From assembly GCA_964447925.1 (NCBI GenBank), contig CAYUUP010000017.1:1-21858 (forward strand): a stretch of 21,858 nucleotides of DNA. Direction: 5' to 3'. The stretch is from CAYUUP01 sp964447925. GTDB lineage: Bacteria; Bacillota; Clostridia; Oscillospirales; Oscillospiraceae. Under the pieces are notes generated by a model. That model was not told where the DNA came from. It searched no databases and saw nothing but the letters and a program-made list of their open reading frames with translations. Of the stretch, positions 1 to 6,888 are shown one piece after another. Each line of letters opens with the position of its first letter. Positions within the stretch are counted from its first letter, which is position 1. The translations under genes were made by a program, and so were the position numbers.

Positions 1-46
1 CCTGCTGATTACAAATCAGCTGCTCTACCAACTGAGCTACACCAGC
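1..46 (-). tRNA. tRNA-Thr (anticodon UGU), 5' part, cut by window edge
   Basis: On the minus strand the sequence begins GCTGGTGTAGCTCAGTTGG, which is a 7-nt acceptor strand, the TA linker and a typical D-arm. The anticodon stem GCTGA/TCAGC (20-16 and 8-4) encloses the loop TTTGTAA at 15-9, giving anticodon TGT at 13-11, which reads ACA threonine codons. The variable loop, T-arm and 3' acceptor strand lie beyond the left edge. A near-consensus promoter stands directly upstream (79-107), so this is either the first or a lone tRNA of its transcript. Confidence 0.93.
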
Positions 47-78
47 AGATAAGGCTGCACCGCAATCCAGCGAGAAAT

Positions 79-107
79 ATAATACCACAGGGAAGGGAAT
101 CTGTCAA
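79..107 (-). promoter_or_regulatory. Strong sigma-A-type promoter for tRNA-Thr
   Basis: Read on the minus strand there is a perfect -35 TTGACA (107-102), a 17-base spacer and a -10 TATTAT (84-79). This ends 32 bases before the mature tRNA 5' end. Near-consensus elements with ideal spacing are what a stable-RNA gene is expected to have. Confidence 0.85.
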
Positions 108-301
108 CCCTTTTTTCGGAGAATTTTTTGCAGGATGATCTGCAAGGGAAGAATCCCTTGAATTTTGTCAAATCCTGCGCGATATTATGGATTGCCGAAA
201 AAGCATTGATGAACTTCCCCTTGAGGAAGAACTGATCTGTACCCAGAAGAAGTCCATGGTGTTTTCAGCGCAGCAGAGGTTGTGTTCGGATGGAAAAGGA
301 G
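108..301. other. Non-coding stretch between tRNA-Thr and moeA promoters
   Basis: No convincing gene is seen. The stretch holds a 7-bp hairpin, CAAGGGA/TCCCTTG (143-149 and 154-160) with loop AGAA, followed on the plus strand by AATTTT, so it could be a weak terminator. Just before it is a 17-base motif GCAGGATGATCTGCAAG (130-146) that recurs with two changes at 11260-11276. A 48-codon open frame starting at 187 has no ribosome binding site and runs into the moeA promoter, so I do not call it a gene. Decayed repeat sequence is a plausible origin. Confidence 0.5.
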
Positions 302-329
302 TTGCGATTTTCAAAATCTGGTGTATACT
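302..329 (+). promoter_or_regulatory. Promoter of moeA
   Basis: A -35 element TTGCGA (302-307), a 16-base spacer and a -10 element TATACT (324-329) precede moeA. Transcription would start near 336, leaving a leader of about 88 bases that has clear potential to fold. Confidence 0.65.
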
Positions 330-343
330 ATAAGCGACACAAG

Positions 344-424
344 TAGATGTCTGCCGGGCAGGCTGACAGCCATGACATGGACGGCTTTATCTGAAGCAAC
401 ATCGACAGGAGAAAGGAATATTGT
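344..424 (+). promoter_or_regulatory. Candidate structured leader of moeA mRNA
   Basis: The leader can close with GATGT (346-350) pairing to ACATC (399-403). Inside are a hairpin GCC/GGC around GGGCA (353-363), extendable to TGTC/GACA (348-351 and 365-368), and CCAT/ATGG (370-380) within an outer GCC/GGC pair. The TGTC/GACA extension shares bases with the closing stem, so two alternative folds compete. The ribosome binding sequence AGGAGAAAGG (407-416) lies just after the closing stem. I could not match this to a known Moco or tungsten-cofactor riboswitch consensus by eye, so function is open. Confidence 0.35.
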
Positions 425-1624
425 ATGAAACCAGATCTTGCAAATTTGATAACCAAGGAGGCTGCGCTGGACAAGCTATTTCAGTCGTGGATGCCGGAAT
501 ACCGCACAGAGATCATCCCTCTGTGGGATGGCGCTGGCCGGGTGCTGGCGGAGGATCAGTTCGCCGGATATGATCTGCCGGTGATGAGAGCCTCCACTAT
601 GGACGGTATTGCTGTGCGGTCAGAGCGCTTTGTGACAGGAATACCAGACACCTCAGACTGGCAGCTTGGCCGCGATTATGTCCGCGCGGACACCGGAGAC
701 GATTTTGATGACCGGTTTGATGCCGTAATTGCCATTGAGAACGTGACCTTCCTGGAGAGCGGTGGCATTCTGCTGGCGAAGGACACAAATGCCGCCAGGG
801 GAGCCAATGTGAAGCCCCGGGGGGCAGATATGAAACAGGGCAGCCTACTGGTGAAACAGGGCACGGTACTGACCCCCATGGACTTGGCTGCCATCGCTAT
901 GGGAGGCGCGAACCAGATCCCGGTGGTTGCCCGGCCGAGAGTGGGCTTTCTGCCTACGGGCAGCGAGCTGGTTCCCGCCGGCAGTGAGCTGGGCCGGGGA
1001 CAGAACTTTGACAGCAACAGCTATCTGGCAGCTGCCATGCTGAAGGAGATGGGGGCCCAGCCGGTGCTGCACCCCATTGTCAGGGATGATCCGGAGGCGC
1101 TTTATGCAGCCTTTCAAAAGCTGCTGATCCAGTGTGACATGGTGCTGATCAATGCTGGGACGTCTAAGGGCGGCGAGGACTATTGCGCCGCTCTGTTGGA
1201 ACAGTCTGGGGGGTTGCTGTTCCACGGTGTTGCCGCCGTTCCAGGACGGCCCATGAGCATGGCTGTGGTGGAGGGCAAGCCGGTGGTCAATCTGTCTGGC
1301 CCCACCTTTGCGGCTTTTTACAGCATGGATTGGGCGGTGCGGAGCATCCTGTGCCGGATGCTGAATATCCCGGTGACAAAACGTCCCACAGTGGAGGTGA
1401 CTCTGGCTACGCCACTGCAACTGCCGCCAATTTTCTCCATGATGACCGCCCTGCGGCTAGAGAAGCAGGAGGACGGAAGCAATCTGGCATTCCCCATTGC
1501 CCTCCGTGGATCAAAGTCCGCCGGGATCGCCGCTGTACTGACGGCGGATGCGGTCTATGTCTCCACGATAGGAGAAAAGCCCCATGCGGTGGGGGAGAAG
1601 CTGAAGGTTTCTCTGATTCGGTAA
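425..1624 (+). CDS. moeA: MoeA, molybdopterin molybdenumtransferase
   Basis: This 399-residue cytosolic protein has the full length of the MoeA/gephyrin E-domain family, which inserts molybdate into adenylylated molybdopterin to make the molybdenum cofactor. Recognisable blocks in order are STMDGIAV with Asp60, a TG..D...DAV.A.E block from Thr90, LPTGSELVP with Glu181, IVRDD near 218-222 and GTSKGGEDY with Asp252. These correspond to the active-site acidic and Thr positions known in E. coli MoeA. The PGRP motif follows near residue 276. The usual LPG.P motif reads NLSGPTF here, a modest departure. ATG at 425 is preceded by AGGAG and AAAGG. No other cofactor gene lies in the window, so it stands as a single-gene unit with its own promoter and terminator. 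Confidence 0.93.
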   Translation: MKPDLANLITKEAALDKLFQSWMPEYRTEIIPLWDGAGRVLAEDQFAGYDLPVMRASTMDGIAVRSERFVTGIPDTSDWQLGRDYVRADTGDDFDDRFDAVIAIENVTFLESGGILLAKDTNAARGANVKPRGADMKQGSLLVKQGTVLTPMDLAAIAMGGANQIPVVARPRVGFLPTGSELVPAGSELGRGQNFDSNSYLAAAMLKEMGAQPVLHPIVRDDPEALYAAFQKLLIQCDMVLINAGTSKGGEDYCAALLEQSGGLLFHGVAAVPGRPMSMAVVEGKPVVNLSGPTFAAFYSMDWAVRSILCRMLNIPVTKRPTVEVTLATPLQLPPIFSMMTALRLEKQEDGSNLAFPIALRGSKSAGIAAVLTADAVYVSTIGEKPHAVGEKLKVSLIR

Positions 1625-1639
1625 TCCAATTCATATGTA

Positions 1640-1689
1640 AAAATGGCTGTCTCTTATGATTTTTTCAATCATTGAGAGACAGCCATTTT
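1640..1689. terminator. Bidirectional terminator between moeA and MATE gene
   Basis: A long inverted repeat, AAAATGGCTGTCTCT at 1640-1654 pairing with AGAGACAGCCATTTT at 1675-1689, continues inward with ATGATT/AATCAT and a loop of Ts. A-tracts and T-tracts flank the stem on both sides, so it can stop the plus-strand moeA transcript and the minus-strand MATE transcript. Confidence 0.88.
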
Positions 1690-1710
1690 ATGCACGCACT
1701 TGGAATGCCG

Positions 1711-3090
1711 TCAATCCAACAGCAGCCCCCGTTTTTCCCAGCGGCCGAAGAAATAGTATGCAAGGCCCATAATGACAGAAATATAGGAGGCGATGGAATT
1801 TCCCCACCAGAAGCCCTCCACACCCAAACTCAGAACCTGGCCAAACAGGATGGACAGGCCAATACGCCCTATCACGCCATCCAGCACGGCAATAAGTAGG
1901 TTCAGTGAGGTAAAGCCGACGCCGTTGATATGCCCCAGGGAGGTAGCCATCAAACCGCAGGCCAGGTAGTTCCAGAAGGCGATGTGCATATAGGGCCGGG
2001 CCAGTGCCAGTACATCTGCCTCCGTAGCCTGGGTAAACATCCCGATGATCTGTTCTGGGAAGAACCAGACTGCCGTACCGACAATAACCATGAAGACTAT
2101 ACAGACCAGGAGACTGACATGGTTGGCCTGCCGTACCCGATCGAGCCTTTTGGCAGCGAAGTTCTGGGCGACTATGGAACTGACTGCGGTCTGCATGGAG
2201 CCTGTCACCACGTTGACCAGCGAGGTTATCTTGGAGCCGATGCCGGTGATGGCCGAGGCTGCCACGCCATAGGGATTGATATAGGCGGTGACCACCATCA
2301 TGGAGATATTGATAGAGGCGTTCATAATCACCAGTGGCATACCCAACCGGAGAATGACCAGCAGGGTGGTCTTTTCCATGAGAAAGGAGGCGGGCTTGAA
2401 GTCAAAACCCAGCTGCTCCCGGATACGGAAGACGCAGAAGAAGGCGTAGACGCTTCCAATGGCCTGGGCGATGGTGGTGGCCCAGGCAGCTCCGGCGGCG
2501 CCCCAGCCCAGCCCGGCCACAAACCAGACGTCCATGACCATGTTGGATACGGCGGATACGGCCAGAATATACATGGGCCTACGGGAGTTGCCCACACCCC
2601 GGAGAATGGCGCAGAGAGTACCGCTAGCACACATAAAGGGCGCGCCCAGACAGCAGATCAGCAGATAGCGAACGCCTCCGATCCGGGCTTCTGCCGGAAT
2701 GTTCATCAGGCTCAGCCAGAGATTGGCGCCCACTGCCCCGATGATGGCGATAACAGTGGTGGCCAGAAGGCAGAAGGACAGCATGGTGCCGATGGTGGTA
2801 CTCAGCCGCTTGAAATCCTTTGCACCCACCTGCTGAGAGATCAGCACCTGGCCGCCGTTGTTCAGGCCAATGGCCACAGCGTGTATCAGAAAGACAATCT
2901 GCCCCGATACAGAAACAGCAGAGATGGCGGCGGAGCTGGCAAAATTGCCCACGGACCAGAGATCCACCAGGGTATATAGTGCCTGGAGCAGATTGGCGCC
3001 CATAATTGGCAGAGCAAAGAGGATCAGCTGTTTGGCCAGAGGGCCTTGGGTCAGATCATTTATCGTTGATTGCCTGGGATTTGATTCCAT
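1711..3090 (-). CDS. MATE-family multidrug/Na+(H+) antiporter
   Basis: This 459-residue membrane protein has the length and pattern of MATE exporters (NorM/DinF/YeeO type), which expel cationic drugs or metabolites using a cation gradient. The N-terminus shows the family signature: QGPLAKQLILFALPIM, then LLQALYTLVDLWSVG and GQVLISQQVGA. About twelve hydrophobic segments are arranged as two similar six-helix halves; the second half starts near residue 240 (LLVILRLGMPLVIMN). The ATG at 3090 has AGGAGG 11 bases upstream and a good promoter. It is divergent from the ABC/adaptor operon across about 200 bases that contain a shared inverted repeat. Substrate cannot be told from sequence. Confidence 0.93.
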   Translation of the reverse strand: MESNPRQSTINDLTQGPLAKQLILFALPIMGANLLQALYTLVDLWSVGNFASSAAISAVSVSGQIVFLIHAVAIGLNNGGQVLISQQVGAKDFKRLSTTIGTMLSFCLLATTVIAIIGAVGANLWLSLMNIPAEARIGGVRYLLICCLGAPFMCASGTLCAILRGVGNSRRPMYILAVSAVSNMVMDVWFVAGLGWGAAGAAWATTIAQAIGSVYAFFCVFRIREQLGFDFKPASFLMEKTTLLVILRLGMPLVIMNASINISMMVVTAYINPYGVAASAITGIGSKITSLVNVVTGSMQTAVSSIVAQNFAAKRLDRVRQANHVSLLVCIVFMVIVGTAVWFFPEQIIGMFTQATEADVLALARPYMHIAFWNYLACGLMATSLGHINGVGFTSLNLLIAVLDGVIGRIGLSILFGQVLSLGVEGFWWGNSIASYISVIMGLAYYFFGRWEKRGLLLD

Positions 3091-3131
3091 GATTTGGAGA
3101 GCCTCCTATAAATAAAATTCCTCTGTACCTA

Positions 3132-3160
3132 ATGATAAGGGATAATTCGGAAAAAAGCAA
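3132..3160 (-). promoter_or_regulatory. Promoter of MATE gene
   Basis: Minus strand -35 TTGCTT (3160-3155), 17-base spacer and -10 TATCAT (3137-3132). It lies about 40 bases upstream of the start codon and next to a 32-base inverted repeat at 3162-3193. Confidence 0.65.
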
Positions 3161-3161
3161 G

Positions 3162-3193
3162 TGCCGCGACGGAAAAATCTTGACGTCATGGCA
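3162..3193. promoter_or_regulatory. Candidate operator in the divergent MATE/adaptor region
   Basis: Arms TGCCgcGACG (3162-3171) and CGTCatGGCA (3184-3193) form an inverted repeat, 8 of 10 positions pairing, around a 12-base spacer. It abuts the MATE -35 box and overlaps a TTGACG (3180-3185) that could be the -35 of the adaptor operon. The matching -10 is poor (GGGCAT at 17 bases or CATAGT at 20 bases), as expected for an activated or tightly repressed promoter. The right arm also contains the 8-base palindrome TGACGTCA (3181-3188). Confidence 0.4.
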
Positions 3194-3287
3194 AAAATGT
3201 CGGGGCATAGTTCTGCTTTAAGACCCAATTAAGCCAATGGATGTAAGATCAAGAAGATAACTTCCAGATTTAAGGAGTGATTCGCAA

Positions 3288-5003
3288 ATGGAAGAAAAAG
3301 GGAAGCCACAGGGAACAGAAGCACTGTTCGCCATCCAGCGGGGGGCAAAGCGGCGGAGACACCGCCGCAGGGCCGTTATTATTCTAACAGCGGCGGTGCT
3401 GGCGGTGGCGCTGCTGCTGACGGGGATTATCCTGGCGAAGAACCAGGTGACTGCCCGGTTCGGCTCTGACAGTTCCAGTTCGGTGCTGTCTGCCAAGGTC
3501 ACTGCCGGTAGCATCAGCTCCACTGTCTCCGGCTCCGGCACCCTCACCAGCCAGGACGTGGATGAGGTGGAGATTTTAGGTGCCCTGGAAGTGGACGAAT
3601 ACTGCGTCTCTGCCGGAGACGCAGTGGCAAAGGGGGATCTGCTGGCCACCGTCACCCGGGCGTCCCTGCTCTCTGCCATGTCTGATATGCAGACCCAGCT
3701 GGATGCGTTGGATGGGCAGCTGGCGGAGGTCAGCGATGAGGAGGCCGATGACACCATCACCGTTTCCTTGGATGGTCGGGTGATGGCGGTCTATGCCGCA
3801 GAGAACGACGATGTGACCACGGTGATGTATGAGTATGGGGCGTTAGCCCTACTGTCACTGGATGGCTATCTGGCGCTGGATATCACCTGGACGGACGCCG
3901 CCGTTGGAGATACGGCTACAGTTACCCTCTCCGATGGAACGGAGGTCACTGGTACGGTGGAGCAGAATGTAAGCGGTACCGCTACCCTGCTGGTCGATGA
4001 TGGTGATGCCGACTATGGAGATACTGTCACTGTCACGGACAGCGATGGAACAGAGATCGGCACTGCTGCCCTGTACATCCACAGCCAGCTGGCGGTGACG
4101 GGTTATGTGGGTACTGTGGATTCTGTCCATGTCTCTGCGGGGGATGAGGTGGACGCCGGGGATACCCTGTTCTCCCTCTCCGGTACCTCCACCTCCGCTA
4201 GCTATGACGCGCTGCTGAAGCAGCGGGAAAGCCTGGAGGAGGCACTCAGATCCCTCGTGACAATCTATAAGGAGGGGGGCGTCTGTGCCTCATCTTCCGG
4301 TACGGTGGAGAGCATCGGCAGTTTGGAAAGTTCTGACAGCACCGGCGCCATGGACGGCGTGTCCAGCAGCGTTTCCAGTTCCGTCAGCTATATCACTGTA
4401 GCAACGGTGGCCGGGGATGAAAGCATGGAGATTACCCTCAGCGTGGATGAGTCAGACATCCTGTCCCTGGAGGTGGGGCAGGAGGCCGCCGTTACTGTGG
4501 AGTCCATCAGCGAGGAGGCCTATGCCGGCAGTGTAACGGAGATCAGCACAGAGGCATCCAGTTCCTCCGGCGTGACGGCGTACTCCGTCACTGTCACCAT
4601 CGACAAGGACGAGAATATGCTCTCCGGCATGTCCGCCTCAGTGGTCATCACAATCGAGGGCGTGGAGAATGCTCTGTTGATCCCTGTAGACGCCCTCCAT
4701 CAGACCAGTTCCACCTCTTACGTCTATACCTCCTATGACGAGTCCGCTGGCGAGTTGGGGGACATGGTGGAGGTGACCACCGGCCTGTCCAATAGCTCTT
4801 ATGTAGAGATTACCTCCGGCCTTTCCGAGGGGGACACAGTGTATTATACCGATTCCAGCGCTGAGGAGAGTACCATGCCCGATATGTTTGGATCTGCTGG
4901 CGGCATGGAGATGGGCGGCATGAACGGTATGCCTGGCGATGACAGCTCCAGCGGCGATATGCCCGGCAGCAGGGGCGGTAATATGGGCATCTTCGGCGGC
5001 TGA
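3288..5003 (+). CDS. HlyD/RND-type membrane-fusion adaptor of an ABC exporter (adaptor 1)
   Basis: A 571-residue extracytoplasmic adaptor anchored by one N-terminal helix (about 29-50) after the basic run KRRRHRRR. Such proteins work with MacB-type ATPase/permease pairs (the YknX role in Bacillus). A lipoyl-like half (102-122), a short helix (124-148), its returning half (157-191) and a beta-barrel-like stretch (194-262) are followed by the same order again: lipoyl half ending SAGDEVDAGDTLFSL (266-297), helix (304-330), returning half and barrel (331-457). A membrane-proximal domain follows (462-520), then a Met/Gly-rich tail (526-571). The core therefore appears duplicated. The helices are too short for the long hairpin used to reach an outer-membrane channel. 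ATG 3288 has AAGGAG 10 bases upstream. It is the first gene of the operon, 13 bases before the ATPase. Confidence 0.88.
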   Translation: MEEKGKPQGTEALFAIQRGAKRRRHRRRAVIILTAAVLAVALLLTGIILAKNQVTARFGSDSSSSVLSAKVTAGSISSTVSGSGTLTSQDVDEVEILGALEVDEYCVSAGDAVAKGDLLATVTRASLLSAMSDMQTQLDALDGQLAEVSDEEADDTITVSLDGRVMAVYAAENDDVTTVMYEYGALALLSLDGYLALDITWTDAAVGDTATVTLSDGTEVTGTVEQNVSGTATLLVDDGDADYGDTVTVTDSDGTEIGTAALYIHSQLAVTGYVGTVDSVHVSAGDEVDAGDTLFSLSGTSTSASYDALLKQRESLEEALRSLVTIYKEGGVCASSSGTVESIGSLESSDSTGAMDGVSSSVSSSVSYITVATVAGDESMEITLSVDESDILSLEVGQEAAVTVESISEEAYAGSVTEISTEASSSSGVTAYSVTVTIDKDENMLSGMSASVVITIEGVENALLIPVDALHQTSSTSYVYTSYDESAGELGDMVEVTTGLSNSSYVEITSGLSEGDTVYYTDSSAEESTMPDMFGSAGGMEMGGMNGMPGDDSSSGDMPGSRGGNMGIFGG

Positions 5004-5016
5004 CGGGGGTGCGGAT

Positions 5017-5688
5017 ATGATTGATTTAAAGGATATCTCCAAACTGTATCTGGTGGGAGATGAGGAGGTGCGGGCGCTAGATCACGCCTCTATGCACATC
5101 TACCCCGGGGAATTTGTCTCCATCATCGGCCCCTCCGGCAGTGGAAAATCCACGCTGATGAACATCATCGGCTGTCTGGATATAGCCGACGCCGGGGAGT
5201 ATCTGCTGGACGGCATCCCCATTGAGGACTACTCCGAGAACGATTTGGCCCGCATCCGCAATCGGAAGATCGGCTTTGTTTTCCAGAGCTTCAACCTGAT
5301 TGCTAAGCTGACGGCGGAGGAGAACATTGAACTGCCCCTGATCTATCAGGGGATAAAAAAGGCTGAGCGGCGCCAGCGGGTGGAGGAGGCACTCCGCCGG
5401 GTGGGGTTGGAGAAGCGGGCCAGGCATCTGCCCACTGAACTTTCCGGCGGCCAGCAGCAGCGGGTGGCCATCGCCCGGGCTATTGTCACCCGGCCCTCTC
5501 TGATCCTGGCAGACGAGCCAACCGGCAATCTGGATTCCAGAACCGGGGATGAGATCATGGCCCTGTTCCACGAGCTGCATCGGCAGGGCAATACCATTGT
5601 CCTTATCACGCATGACGATGACGTGGCCCGGCAGGCTGCCCGGAGTATCCACATTCTGGACGGCTGCGTAACGGAGGTAGGAGCATGA
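5017..5688 (+). CDS. MacB/LolD-type ABC transporter ATP-binding protein
   Basis: A 223-residue nucleotide-binding subunit that powers the adjacent permease by ATP hydrolysis on the cytoplasmic face. Seen in order: Walker A GPSGSGKST (38-46), Q-loop Gln90 in FVFQSFNL, signature LSGGQQQR (142-149), Walker B LILADEP (162-168), D-loop NLDS and H-loop His199 in THD. The spacing and the phrase FVFQSFNLIAKLTAEENIELPL are typical of the MacB/LolD/YknY group. I start at ATG 5017 (preceded by GGGGGTG), since an upstream in-frame ATG at 4939 would overlap the adaptor gene by 65 bases and add residues with no family match. The stop codon overlaps the permease start in an ATGA junction. Confidence 0.95.
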   Translation: MIDLKDISKLYLVGDEEVRALDHASMHIYPGEFVSIIGPSGSGKSTLMNIIGCLDIADAGEYLLDGIPIEDYSENDLARIRNRKIGFVFQSFNLIAKLTAEENIELPLIYQGIKKAERRQRVEEALRRVGLEKRARHLPTELSGGQQQRVAIARAIVTRPSLILADEPTGNLDSRTGDEIMALFHELHRQGNTIVLITHDDDVARQAARSIHILDGCVTEVGA

Positions 5689-6875
5689 CACAATCGCTGA
5701 AAATGGCGCTGAAATCCATCGCGGGCAATAAGCTCCGGGCCTTCCTCACCATGTTGGGTATTATCATCGGTGTCATGGCCCTGGTGGTGTTGGTGAGCCT
5801 GGTCAGTGGAGCCACCAGTTCCGTCACCGACGCTGTCTCCAACTTGGGCAGCAACCAGCTCACCGTCACCATCTCCGATGATAAGGGCAGCCCCGTGAAG
5901 CTGGATACCCTGGAGGAGTGGGCGGAAAGTGAGTACATCGGTGAGATCGCCGCTATTGGTACCGGCTCCGCCACAGTGAAGTATGGCTCTGACAGCGACA
6001 GCATCACCCTTTACGGCACCACCCCTTCCTGTTATGGCGTGACGGGGCTTAGCCTGCTGTTGGGCCGATTTCTGAAATCTACCGATGTGGAGAACAACAC
6101 CTACGTCTGCGTAGTCAACGAGACGGTAGCCACTGACCTCATCGGCTATCTGGACTGCGTGGGAGAGGAGATCTCCCTGGACGGTATGAAGTTCACCATC
6201 GTGGGGGTGTTGGAGGACAATGACACCTCCCTGACATCCATGTTCTCCTCCGGGACGATGGTGGCCTATCTGCCCTACACCACCCTCATGCGGCTGACTT
6301 CCGACTTGACATCCAGCGTTACAACATTCTACGTCAACGCGTCAGATAAGAGCGACACTGATACCGCAAATGCCGCCATTACCGCGCTGCTGCTGGAACG
6401 CTTTGAGGAGGACGAGGACGCCTTCACTGTCTCCGACCAGAGCGTATTGGAGGATACGGTTAGCAGCATCACCTCCGTTCTGGCCGTCATGCTAGGCGGT
6501 ATCGCCGGAATATCCCTGCTGGTGGGCGGCATCGGCATTATGAACATCATGCTGGTGACAGTTACCGAGCGGACGAGAGAAATCGGTATCCGCAAGGGCA
6601 TTGGAGCCAGCCGGGGGGTTATCCTGCGGCAATTTCTGCTGGAGGCTGTGGTGCTGTGCATGATTGGCTGCGGCATCGGCATTTTCCTCTCCTGGTTTAT
6701 TCTGCAAATTATCTCTGTGGTGGTCTCCGGCCTGAGCCTGAGCTTTTCCCTGAATGGCGGCGTGGTGGCTATTGCCGTGGCCTTCTGCTTTCTCATTGGA
6801 GTGGTTTTCGGCCTATATCCTGCCAATCAGGCTGCCAAGATGAAGCCCATCGACGCCCTGCGCTATGGCGGTTAA
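5685..6875 (+). CDS. MacB/FtsX-type ABC transporter permease
   Basis: A 396-residue permease with the four-helix MacB/YknZ plan: one helix at about 19-42, an extracytoplasmic periplasmic-core-like domain (about 43-260) and three C-terminal helices beginning near 262, 317 and 358. The cytoplasmic coupling motif TERTREIGIRKGIGA (about 292-306) after helix two is diagnostic of this family, and the end reads YPANQAAKMKPIDALRYGG as in MacB homologues. MacB-type transporters are mechanotransmitters that move substrates on the outer face rather than through a channel; known substrates include macrolides, peptides and lipoproteins. None can be chosen here. It is translationally coupled to the ATPase (ATGA overlap) and is followed 13 bases later by adaptor 2. 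Confidence 0.94.
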   Translation: MTQSLKMALKSIAGNKLRAFLTMLGIIIGVMALVVLVSLVSGATSSVTDAVSNLGSNQLTVTISDDKGSPVKLDTLEEWAESEYIGEIAAIGTGSATVKYGSDSDSITLYGTTPSCYGVTGLSLLLGRFLKSTDVENNTYVCVVNETVATDLIGYLDCVGEEISLDGMKFTIVGVLEDNDTSLTSMFSSGTMVAYLPYTTLMRLTSDLTSSVTTFYVNASDKSDTDTANAAITALLLERFEEDEDAFTVSDQSVLEDTVSSITSVLAVMLGGIAGISLLVGGIGIMNIMLVTVTERTREIGIRKGIGASRGVILRQFLLEAVVLCMIGCGIGIFLSWFILQIISVVVSGLSLSFSLNGGVVAIAVAFCFLIGVVFGLYPANQAAKMKPIDALRYGG

Positions 6876-6888
6876 AGGAGGCGCGTTT

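Noticed and set aside
187..333. 48-codon plus-strand open frame upstream of moeA
   Set aside because: No ribosome binding site, runs through the moeA promoter, and the peptide resembles no family I know. It fits repeat debris better.
344..424. Calling the moeA leader a Moco or Wco riboswitch
   Set aside because: Only pairing potential is visible; I could not match the conserved core of those RNA classes by eye.
845..1420. 191-codon minus-strand open frame inside moeA
   Set aside because: Antisense to a clearly assigned gene with strong family motifs; the His/Gln/Arg-rich translation looks like a GC-rich shadow.
1930..2979. 349-codon plus-strand open frame across the MATE gene
   Set aside because: Gly/His/Gln-rich antisense translation without any domain; the minus-strand MATE frame is unmistakable.
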